This document shows positions 9,863 through 17,171 of a stretch of DNA of 64,000 nucleotides, piece by piece. The notes under the pieces were generated by a model. It was not told the DNA's origin and did not search any database. It was given only the letters and a program-made list of their open reading frames with translations. How positions within the stretch are numbered: position 1 is the first letter of the stretch; each line of letters begins with the position of its first letter. The position numbers and the translations under genes were made by a program. The stretch comes from an uncultured Pelagibacteraceae bacterium (GTDB lineage: Bacteria; Pseudomonadota; Alphaproteobacteria; Pelagibacterales; Pelagibacteraceae), in the NCBI GenBank assembly GCA_902561765.1, contig CACEQR010000008.1, positions 1-64,000 of the forward strand, given 5' to 3'.

Positions 9863-11341
9863 TTACAATAAAGTTTTCTCAACTGACAATTTCCACTCAC
9901 TTAATAGCTTTTTTCTAATTGTTGAGCTTAATTTAGGTTTAAATGTTTTATCTTTTTTCCATTTTCTCTTAATTTGATTTAATGATTTAAATAACCCTAT
10001 TTGATATCCAGCAAATAATGCAACTCCAAGAGCTGTTGTTTCCAATACTTTGGGTCTTTCTGTTTTAATGTCAATAATGTTTGCTAAAAATTGAGAAAAC
10101 CAGTTATTTTGTACCATTCCACCATCAATTTTTACTATTTTAGGTTTCAATCCATCTTTTCTCATTGCGCTAAACAGATCATGGCTTTGATATGCCACAG
10201 ACTCAACAACTGCTCTTACTAAAGTTTTCCAATCACTATCTCTAGTTAATCCCGTGATAATTCCTCTAGCGTCAGAACTCCAGTATGGAGCTCCTAACCC
10301 ACTAAAAGCTGGCACAACATACACACCTTCATTATTATTTTTTGATTTAGCAATTTGTTCAGTGTCAAAAGCATTATTAATCATTTTTAACTTATCTCTT
10401 AACCATTGAATCCCAGCACCTGCAATAAAAATAGAACCTTCAAGTGCAAAAGTATTTTTACCATTTAACCTGTAGCAAATTGTAGTTAATAATTTATTTT
10501 TTGAAAAGATTTTTTGCGCTCCTGTATTCATTATTACAAAAGCACCTGTGCCATAAGTACTTTTAATTGAGCCTTTTTCAAAACATGATTGTCCTACAGC
10601 TGCAGCTTGTTGATCACCTAAAACTGCAGATATAGGAATTTCATATCCAACTATTTTTTTATTTGTTATTCCAAAATTATCTGCTGAATTTTTTACATCC
10701 GGTAAAATATTTTTTGGAATATTAAGTTTTTTTAAAATTTCTTTGTCCCAGTTGTTATTATTTATATTAAATAACATTGTCCTACTTGCATTTGTTGAAT
10801 CTGTTAAATGATGCTTACCATTAGTTAGTTTCCAAATTAAATATGTATCTACCGTTCCAAAAAGTAAATTATTAGATTTTAAAAGTCTCTTTGAAATTTT
10901 TACATTTTCCAATATCCATTTTATTTTAGTAGCCGAAAAATATGGATCAATAAATAATCCAGTTTTTTTTCTAAAAATATTTTCATATTTTTTTTTCTTT
11001 AGTTTTTCACAATATTCTTGTGTTCTTCTATCTTGCCAGACAATTGCGTTATAAATTGCTTTACCAGTTTTTTTATTCCAAAGGATGGTTGTTTCTCGTT
11101 GATTTGTAATTCCTATGCTTAGTATTTTACCTTTTAAGATGGATGCTTTTCTAATTACTTGTTTTAAAGCTTTAATAGTTGTAGTCCAAATTTCATTTGG
11201 GTTATGCTCAACCCATCCATTTTTTGGAAAATATTGAGTAAACTCAAATTGAGATGTAAATTTTATATTACCTTGTAAATCAAATAATATTGCTCTTGAA
11301 GATGTCGTGCCTTGGTCGATAGCGACAAGAAACTTTTTCAC
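9863..11341 (-). CDS. glpK: Glycerol kinase
   Basis: 492 residues, FGGY-family sugar kinase. N-terminal phosphate-binding AIDQGTTSSRAILFD (about 7-21), glycerol-binding region NQRETTILWN and IVWQDRRT, and C-terminal DGGMVQNNWF adenosine site. It phosphorylates glycerol to sn-glycerol 3-phosphate. It starts 4 bases after the stop of tmoV, so it is likely the last gene of the tmoW-tmoV transcript, an odd partner for a TMAO transporter. With gpsA and the GH63 glycosidase nearby it could complete use of a glycerol-containing glycoside. No glpF or glpD is seen in the window. Confidence 0.93.
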   Translation of the reverse strand: MKKFLVAIDQGTTSSRAILFDLQGNIKFTSQFEFTQYFPKNGWVEHNPNEIWTTTIKALKQVIRKASILKGKILSIGITNQRETTILWNKKTGKAIYNAIVWQDRRTQEYCEKLKKKKYENIFRKKTGLFIDPYFSATKIKWILENVKISKRLLKSNNLLFGTVDTYLIWKLTNGKHHLTDSTNASRTMLFNINNNNWDKEILKKLNIPKNILPDVKNSADNFGITNKKIVGYEIPISAVLGDQQAAAVGQSCFEKGSIKSTYGTGAFVIMNTGAQKIFSKNKLLTTICYRLNGKNTFALEGSIFIAGAGIQWLRDKLKMINNAFDTEQIAKSKNNNEGVYVVPAFSGLGAPYWSSDARGIITGLTRDSDWKTLVRAVVESVAYQSHDLFSAMRKDGLKPKIVKIDGGMVQNNWFSQFLANIIDIKTERPKVLETTALGVALFAGYQIGLFKSLNQIKRKWKKDKTFKPKLSSTIRKKLLSEWKLSVEKTLL

Positions 11342-11345
11342 AAGT

Positions 11346-13499
11346 TTAATCTATACCTAAGTGTTTTTTTCTTTTATCAACCCAGGTTCTTATCAAATTG
11401 TCAAAAATTAAACCTATGAAAGCTACACATATTCCCAATGTTAATCCAATACCCGCACCTTTTTTGTCAGACAAAGCTTTTAAGATATACTGTCCTAAAT
11501 CTTCAGTACCTATAAATGCTCCTATAATCACCATAAATAGTGCAAAAACTATAGTTTGATTAAGCCCCAACATCATATGTGGAAATGCCAAAGGAAATTC
11601 GATTTTAAATAATCTTTGAAATTTAGTTACCCCCGACATTGTTGCAGCATCATGTAAACCAGATGGGACACTTCTAAGTCCTTCTATTGTATATCTGGTT
11701 GCAGGTATAGTTGCATAAACTATTACCGCTATAAGAACAGAAGTATCAGTTATACCAAACAGCATCATTACAGGAATTAAATATACAAATGATGGAAAGG
11801 TTTGAAAAATATCACATACGTTTAACATAAATTTCGTAGAATGTTTATTTTGAAAACACAAAGTACCAACTGTAAATCCAATAATACATGATACAATCAC
11901 GCCAAATGTTGCCATATAAGTTGTTACAAGAGCTCTATCCCACCAAGGGCTTAATGCTATAAATAAAGTTAAACCACAAACTACTAAAGCTGATCTTGTG
12001 CCACCAATCAAATATCCTGCTCCAACTACTAATACTATTGTAGCTATCGCCGGCATTCTTAAATATAAGGCTCTCATTGGCTGAAGCACCTCAACAATCA
12101 ACCACGTATTAAATGCTTTTATATAAACAAAAAATGTGTCGAATATCCAGTCAACTCCTTTATTCCAGAAATTAGCAGTTGATATTCCTTTATTATGTGG
12201 AACTTCAAATAAATAATTATATCCATCTTTAAAATAAAAAGATCCAAAATATGCTAACGCAATTCCTATAATCATTATTAGTCCAAAAAATAATGAGTTT
12301 TTGTTTCTTTGGAAAAAATTTAGATTTCCAAAATAATCAACTTGTTTATTTGCCCAAGCTAAAGACATCTTATCTAAAAGAATTGCGATCAAACTTATGC
12401 AAAGTCCTGCTTCTAAAGCTAATCCGATATTTAGCTGGTTTAATGCTAACAATAAATTAAATCCTAAACCTTTTGCTCCAATAAATGCGGAGATAACTGC
12501 CATAGAAAAGCAAACCATTATAACTTGGTTTACGCCGATCAAAATATCTCTTCTTGCTGTTGGAATTAAAACTTTGAACATTAGTTGCCAATTATTACAT
12601 CCACTCATTCTACCAGCTTCAATAACTTCTGGAGGCACAGCTCTCAATCCTAATAAGGTCAATAGTATCATGGGAGGCACTGCTACAATCATTGTTATAA
12701 TTACTGCTGCATGATCCCCAACTCCAAAAAGTACAAGGGCAGGAACTAAAACAGCGTACTGAGGCATTGTCTGCATAACTAAAAGTATTGGATATAGAGC
12801 TTTTTCTACTCTTTTGCTCTTAAAGGCTGCAATACCAAGACTTAATCCAAATATAAATGATAGTGGTGCTGCAACTAAAATAAAAGATAATGTCTGCATT
12901 GATGGTTTCCACTGACCGAAAATAGAAATATAAGTCATTGCTAAACCAGCAAAAATGGCTAATCCTCTACCACCTAACTTATAAGCAAGTATTGCAGAAC
13001 CTGCAGCAACAATAGTCCATGGTAAGCCAGGTAATTCTGCCCAAGGATTAGTATCAATCCAATCCCAGCTTGTAAATGCAACGATAGTTTCAAGTCCGCC
13101 AAGTAAAATTTCTCTAATTAATTCAATTAGAAAAGTCATAAATGCTGTTAAATTTCTGGTAATTTGTAAAACTAAAGGTCTAGTTTTAAATTCTTGAGTG
13201 TCTTCGTTCCAAAACTCCATTGGCATCCAATCATTCATTAAGAAAAATAAAGAGTCATTTATCCAAATTGGTAACCAGCCAAGTAAAGGAGGCAGTCTCC
13301 AAAAGACATCAAAAGCGTAATACCTAACTTCTTTTCCTAAGAAAACAAATGTGCTTTGGTTTGGGTCTTTTACAAATTCAGCCTGGCCTCTAATAAATTT
13401 ATAAGTTTCAGGTACATCTATCGCAAAACATAAAGCGAAGAATACTATTAATAAAAATAACCATTGAAATAATTTTGGATATTTTTTTAGAATTTCCAT
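11346..13499 (-). CDS. tmoV: TMAO ABC transporter permease, tandem two-domain ProW-type
   Basis: 717 residues, about twice a usual ProW permease. Two permease domains are joined in one chain, each with its own EAA loop: VIEAGRMSGCNNWQ near 300 and LHDAATMSGVTKFQ near 620. Each half has about six membrane segments. This fused arrangement is known for TmoV, the inner-membrane part of the TmoXWV trimethylamine N-oxide importer. It follows the ATPase gene tmoW by 3 bases. A choline or betaine permease of the same family would look similar; the nearby tdm and tmm favour TMAO. Confidence 0.88.
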   Translation of the reverse strand: MEILKKYPKLFQWLFLLIVFFALCFAIDVPETYKFIRGQAEFVKDPNQSTFVFLGKEVRYYAFDVFWRLPPLLGWLPIWINDSLFFLMNDWMPMEFWNEDTQEFKTRPLVLQITRNLTAFMTFLIELIREILLGGLETIVAFTSWDWIDTNPWAELPGLPWTIVAAGSAILAYKLGGRGLAIFAGLAMTYISIFGQWKPSMQTLSFILVAAPLSFIFGLSLGIAAFKSKRVEKALYPILLVMQTMPQYAVLVPALVLFGVGDHAAVIITMIVAVPPMILLTLLGLRAVPPEVIEAGRMSGCNNWQLMFKVLIPTARRDILIGVNQVIMVCFSMAVISAFIGAKGLGFNLLLALNQLNIGLALEAGLCISLIAILLDKMSLAWANKQVDYFGNLNFFQRNKNSLFFGLIMIIGIALAYFGSFYFKDGYNYLFEVPHNKGISTANFWNKGVDWIFDTFFVYIKAFNTWLIVEVLQPMRALYLRMPAIATIVLVVGAGYLIGGTRSALVVCGLTLFIALSPWWDRALVTTYMATFGVIVSCIIGFTVGTLCFQNKHSTKFMLNVCDIFQTFPSFVYLIPVMMLFGITDTSVLIAVIVYATIPATRYTIEGLRSVPSGLHDAATMSGVTKFQRLFKIEFPLAFPHMMLGLNQTIVFALFMVIIGAFIGTEDLGQYILKALSDKKGAGIGLTLGICVAFIGLIFDNLIRTWVDKRKKHLGID

Positions 13500-13502
13500 A
13501 GT

Positions 13503-14534
13503 TTAATTATTATTTTTTCTTCCTCCAAAAACTGTATTAATAATTTTTGTTGGATTAATAGATCCTACAATATTATTGTTGTTATCTATTACAGCTACAG
13601 TCTTTTCTTGTGTTAATATTTTTTCTGCCACATTTTCAATTATCTCGTCTTTTAAAACTTTTAAATTACCCATATGTTCTGTAGTTGAAGAGTCCATTAC
13701 ATCTTCAATTAATAAAACTTTTTCTCTAGGAACTTCTTCAGTAAATTTTCTTACATATTCTGTTGCAGGATTTAAAACTATATTTGCAGGAGTATCTAAT
13801 TGTTCAATAATCCCATCTTTCATAATTGCAATACGATCAGCAAGTTTAAGAGCTTCATCAAAATCATGGGTTATAAACATAATTGTTTTTTGTAGTTTTT
13901 CTTGAAGTCTTAAGAATTCATCTTGCATCTCTTTTCGAATTAATGGATCCAGCGCTGAAAAAGGTTCATCTAAAAACCAAATATCTGGCTCGACTGCTAA
14001 TGATCTCGCAATACCTACTCTTTGTTGTTGTCCTCCAGACAATTCTCTCGGAAAGTAGTTTTCTCTTCCATCAAGACCAACTAGTTTGACCATATCCATT
14101 GCTTTATTGATACTCTCCTCCGTATTAATACCCTTAATTTGCAATGGAAAAGCAATATTTTCGACAACTGTTTTATGGGGAAGAAGCGCAAAACTTTGAA
14201 AAACCATTCCCATCTTATTTCTTCTAAGATCGATCAATTCTTTATTATTTAAATTTAATAGATCTTGACCTTCAATAAAGATTTTTCCACCTGTTGCATC
14301 AGTTAATCTCGATATACATCTTAACAATGTAGACTTACCTGAACCTGAAAGTCCCATTACAACCAACATTTCCCCTTTGGATACCTCAAATGAAGCATTA
14401 TTAACCCCAACTATACATCCATTTTCCTGAAAAGTTTTTGCATCTACATTGCCGTTTGCTTCTTTAAGCATAGTTTCAGCATTTTCGCCAAATATCTTAT
14501 AAACAGACTCACATTTAATTACTGGTTCAGACAT
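13503..14534 (-). CDS. tmoW: TMAO ABC transporter ATP-binding protein, ProV type
   Basis: 343 residues. Walker A GLSGSGKST near 69-77, Q-loop VFQSFALLPHKTV, signature LSGGQQQRVG, Walker B DIWFLDEPFSALDP and switch His in FITHDFDEA. The N-terminal stretch before the Walker A is long, as in ProV proteins, and the C-terminal ~90 residues look like a reduced CBS-type regulatory region ending before a full pair of CBS domains. It energises TmoV at the membrane. It lies immediately upstream of tmoV and is separated from tmoX by three small genes, an unusual split. Confidence 0.88.
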   Translation of the reverse strand: MSEPVIKCESVYKIFGENAETMLKEANGNVDAKTFQENGCIVGVNNASFEVSKGEMLVVMGLSGSGKSTLLRCISRLTDATGGKIFIEGQDLLNLNNKELIDLRRNKMGMVFQSFALLPHKTVVENIAFPLQIKGINTEESINKAMDMVKLVGLDGRENYFPRELSGGQQQRVGIARSLAVEPDIWFLDEPFSALDPLIRKEMQDEFLRLQEKLQKTIMFITHDFDEALKLADRIAIMKDGIIEQLDTPANIVLNPATEYVRKFTEEVPREKVLLIEDVMDSSTTEHMGNLKVLKDEIIENVAEKILTQEKTVAVIDNNNNIVGSINPTKIINTVFGGRKNNN

Positions 14535-14600
14535 AAATTATAATAAGGTTATACGAAATTAAGATAAAATAAAATCTCTTAAATTTGTTAAATTTCCTCC

Positions 14601-15146
14601 CTAAAAATTTTTTATAAAATAAACTCTTGTATCAATTCCAGTACTTAAAAAACTTAAAGCCTCTCCACTGACAGAAATAGTTTCATCTACGCCAACATTA
14701 TTTCCACTAACTACAAAGCCTGCAAAACACTTATTTTTTTCTTTATCCCATTTAACAAACGTTTCATCTATCTTGTTGCCATTAATGGTATAAATTTCGT
14801 GTGCTCTAAAGTTTAAGAAATTTGCTCCCATAATTGCACGTTGAGGTATAAGTTTTGTTGCTTTACAAACCGCCTCATATAATTCATCTGATAATTTAAA
14901 ATGATCTGTTCCATCAAAAGAAACTAAAATTCCTGATGGAAGACTTGAGATTAATTTATTTAGTTTTCTCTCTTGAGCAATTCTTTCTTCTTCTATTTTC
15001 ATTTTAGCAACCAACTCATCACCTTCACCAAACATTTTATTTAAGATAAAAAAAGTTAAAAATATAATAATTATAATTCCTATTAGCCCACCAAACTGTT
15101 TGATAGGTTCTGGTAATTCCTTAAAATTACTCTTGTAGTTTTCCAT
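14601..15146 (-). CDS. Membrane-anchored protein of unknown function between tmoX and tmoW
   Basis: I choose the start at 15146 (MENYKSNFKEL, 181 residues, weak upstream TTGGAA). Longer in-frame starts exist at 15176 and 15203, but the longest would overlap the MORN gene by 77 bases. The protein has one membrane segment at about 20-38, a charged, possibly coiled-coil stretch (VAKMKIEEERIAQERK), and a C-terminal domain of ~120 residues ending FLSTGIDTRVYFIKNF. I do not recognise a family. It is probably an envelope protein with a periplasmic C-terminal domain. It ends 66 bases before tmoW and overlaps the MORN-repeat gene. Confidence 0.65.
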   Translation of the reverse strand: MENYKSNFKELPEPIKQFGGLIGIIIIIFLTFFILNKMFGEGDELVAKMKIEEERIAQERKLNKLISSLPSGILVSFDGTDHFKLSDELYEAVCKATKLIPQRAIMGANFLNFRAHEIYTINGNKIDETFVKWDKEKNKCFAGFVVSGNNVGVDETISVSGEALSFLSTGIDTRVYFIKNF

Positions 15147-15507
15147 TTTTCCAAATGCCCGTTTTTTGTTTTCCATCAGACCAAGTAAAAGTTCCTTTAC
15201 CATTCATAAATCCCTTAGCCCATTCCCCTTCGTAAGTTGAGCCATCAGGAAAAAATAAAGTTCCAACACCGCTCCATTCACTATTTTTAAACTCGCCTTT
15301 GTAAATATATCCGTTAGGCCAGGTTTCTACTCCTTGACCATGTTTTTTGGTTGCAACCCACTCACCTTCATAGGTTGTTTTGTCTGTGTAAATCCATTTA
15401 CCATAACCATTTTCACAATTTCCTTCTTTACAACCTGTGCTTCTTGCTTGAGCAATTGATGAAGCCAAAAGGTAAAAAAGTATGCAAAATATGAGTCTTT
15501 TCATCAT
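15127..15507 (-). CDS. Secreted MORN-repeat protein
   Basis: 126 residues with a signal peptide (about 1-21, ending IAQA) and a mature part of three MORN-type repeats of about 23 residues (YEGEW/YKGEF ... G-G---W/F-DG) between residues 45 and 115. MORN repeats form a beta sheet used in protein or lipid contact; in bacteria the roles are mostly unknown. It lies between the hypothetical secreted protein upstream and the membrane-anchored protein downstream, whose start it overlaps. All three lie inside the otherwise standard tmoX-tmoW-tmoV transporter set. Confidence 0.8.
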   Translation of the reverse strand: MMKRLIFCILFYLLASSIAQARSTGCKEGNCENGYGKWIYTDKTTYEGEWVATKKHGQGVETWPNGYIYKGEFKNSEWSGVGTLFFPDGSTYEGEWAKGFMNGKGTFTWSDGKQKTGIWKNGKLQE

Positions 15508-15538
15508 TTCATTCTACACAATATTTAACAAAAAAAAA

Positions 15539-16003
15539 TTAGGCATTTTTTGTTTTATTTTTACAATAATAAATAGTTATATATTTTTCTGAGTTTTCAG
15601 TATTTATATTTTTAGTTATTTCGTGAATTAATTCTCCGGTTTTTCTAGTAATTATTGCAGATTCTGAATAACTTTTTTCTTTATTAAAGGCTTTAAATAA
15701 AACCACATCTTTATTTACTATTTTCACATCAAAATTTGAGTTTTGTGAGAAAAAATCTGACAATCCATTAACCATCAAAGTACTTGGTTGATTAGTATAT
15801 AATTTTAAAGAGTTTAAATTCTGTTCATCAACTTCTTCCGCTAAAAATGTTTTGTAATTATATTCGGAGTTTTTGATTATTTTTTTTTCTAACTTGCAAT
15901 TAAATTCCAAATTAAGATCTTCATTTATATTAATATTTTTTGCAAAAACATTATTAAGAGCAGTAAAGCTAAAAAATATAAAATAAAATAATTTGATCAT
16001 CAC
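15539..16003 (-). CDS. Hypothetical small secreted protein
   Basis: 154 residues with an N-terminal hydrophobic signal (MMIKLFYFIFFSFTALNNVFA, about 1-21) and a hydrophilic mature part with two cysteines, near the start of the mature region and near the C terminus (YYCKN), which could form a disulfide. No recognised family. A second Met directly follows the first, so the start could be one codon later. It is the first gene downstream of the terminator that follows tmoX and may begin the small-gene/tmoW/tmoV/glpK transcript. Function unknown. Confidence 0.65.
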   Translation of the reverse strand: MMIKLFYFIFFSFTALNNVFAKNININEDLNLEFNCKLEKKIIKNSEYNYKTFLAEEVDEQNLNSLKLYTNQPSTLMVNGLSDFFSQNSNFDVKIVNKDVVLFKAFNKEKSYSESAIITRKTGELIHEITKNINTENSEKYITIYYCKNKTKNA

Positions 16004-16018
16004 ATACTAGTTTTCGTT

Positions 16019-16054
16019 AAAAAAAATCTCCCCCAACATAGTTGGGAGAGATTT
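16019..16054 (-). terminator. Rho-independent terminator downstream of tmoX
   Basis: Inverted repeat 16024-16037 / 16041-16054 with a three-base loop. In the minus-strand RNA it forms a 14-bp stem (one G-U pair) followed by a run of eight U. It lies 20 bases after the tmoX stop, so tmoX is largely a monocistronic message. Confidence 0.88.
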
Positions 16055-16074
16055 AATATTTTAGTTTTTAAAAC

Positions 16075-17022
16075 TTATTTTGTGAAAGCTTGCCAAACAC
16101 TCTTGTTGTCAGCTAACCATTTTTTAGCTGCATCTTCATGAGTCATTTTGTCAACGTCAACTAAAGCTGCCATTGCACCAATTTGACTTGTAGAGAAAGA
16201 AAGTTTTTGAAACGCCTTAGCTGCTGCAGGATGAGTTTTTGGAAAATCTTCATGCGCTGCTTTTTTCAAATAACCATCTGGAGAACCACATTTTCCATCT
16301 CCACCATCTTCTGGTCTACAACCAGCTGTGTATGGAGGGAAGTCGATGAAAGTAAAACCAGCACCATCTGTAAAGTTTGGTGTCCAGTTAAATATGATAG
16401 TTCCTCTTCCTTCTTTTTTAGCTGCTGCTAATTCTGCCCATAATGCATCTGCACTACCAGCGAATTTAACCCACCATAGATCTCCTAAGCCAAGAGCATC
16501 AACTCTTTGAGGTATCAAATCTCCATGCCATGTTTGTGGTCCTTCCAACATTCTTCCTTTTCCATCTGGTGAATCAGGTGTTGTAAAGTTTTTTGCACAA
16601 TCTGGATTTTTTAAAGCAGTCCAATCAGGTAGACCTGGGCATAATCCTTTTTCTACAACCCAGTTTGGATAACCCATATCTTCAAGAGTTCTTGCCTCGT
16701 GATCACCCATATCTAATAAACCACCTTTATCCAAAGCAGTTGTGAATGATTTACCAAAAGCAGATTCCCACACTTCGTGAGATATTGTTACGTCTCCAAT
16801 TCTGATTGACTCGTATACCGCCTGTGAGTCAGCATTTACATATTTTACGTTGTTACCCATACTTTCAAAAATTCCGCCAATAACATATGCCATTACAATT
16901 TGGCTTGACCAGTTATGAGTTGGGATAACAATTGGTTTTTTACTATCTGCTGCGTTAGAAATTCCTGCAAAACTTACAAGAGAAATTACTAAAGCTGATA
17001 GTAAAGAGATTAATTTTCTCAT
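16075..17022 (-). CDS. tmoX: TMAO-binding periplasmic protein (OpuAC/ProX family)
   Basis: 315 residues with a signal peptide (about 1-24, ending SNA). The mature protein is a quaternary-amine-type binding protein; several Trp residues that can build an aromatic cage are visible (HNWSSQ, EVWESAFGKSF, GPQTWHGD, DLWWVKFAG, FNWTPNF), plus GCRPEDGGDGKCG, a probable disulfide loop seen in TmoX-like proteins. It captures TMAO for TmoW/TmoV. Start supported by AAAGGGG just upstream. It is divergent from tdm across a 149-base promoter region and followed by a terminator, so it is expressed apart from its permease and ATPase genes. Confidence 0.9.
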   Translation of the reverse strand: MRKLISLLSALVISLVSFAGISNAADSKKPIVIPTHNWSSQIVMAYVIGGIFESMGNNVKYVNADSQAVYESIRIGDVTISHEVWESAFGKSFTTALDKGGLLDMGDHEARTLEDMGYPNWVVEKGLCPGLPDWTALKNPDCAKNFTTPDSPDGKGRMLEGPQTWHGDLIPQRVDALGLGDLWWVKFAGSADALWAELAAAKKEGRGTIIFNWTPNFTDGAGFTFIDFPPYTAGCRPEDGGDGKCGSPDGYLKKAAHEDFPKTHPAAAKAFQKLSFSTSQIGAMAALVDVDKMTHEDAAKKWLADNKSVWQAFTK

Positions 17023-17054
17023 GATTTTCCCCTTTCCTTAATATTAAGTTCTAA

Positions 17055-17083
17055 ATTATGTTCTCTATTAAGGTGACAGTCAA
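17055..17083 (-). promoter_or_regulatory. Predicted sigma-70 promoter of tmoX
   Basis: On the minus strand TTGACT (17078-17083), a 17-base spacer and CATAAT (17055-17060), about 33 bases upstream of the tmoX start. It is the best promoter match I found in the window. The same -35 sequence recurs before three other binding-protein genes. Confidence 0.6.
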
Positions 17084-17104
17084 CAAGCAAAATAGATATA
17101 AATG

Positions 17105-17125
17105 TATATATAAAATTTATATATA
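17105..17125. promoter_or_regulatory. Perfect AT palindrome between tmoX and tdm (candidate operator)
   Basis: Two 10-base arms (TATATATAAA and its complement) around a single central A, lying between the two divergent promoters. It could bind a dimeric regulator such as the MarR-like product at 19511-19861. Chance palindromes are common in DNA this AT-rich, so confidence is low. Confidence 0.3.
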
Positions 17126-17131
17126 AATTTG

Positions 17132-17160
17132 TTGATACTTTAATATAGTTTAGGCATACT
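17132..17160 (+). promoter_or_regulatory. Predicted promoter of tdm
   Basis: TTGATA (17132-17137), 17-base spacer, CATACT (17155-17160). Transcription would begin only about 5 bases before the tdm ATG at 17172. No ribosome site is visible there, so the message may be nearly leaderless. Confidence 0.4.
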
Positions 17161-17171
17161 TATAATTATAT

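Noticed and set aside
15147-15203. Longer N terminus for the membrane protein after the MORN gene
   Set aside because: It would overlap the MORN gene by up to 77 bases; the added residues show no signal or conserved feature, although an AGGGA sequence precedes 15203.
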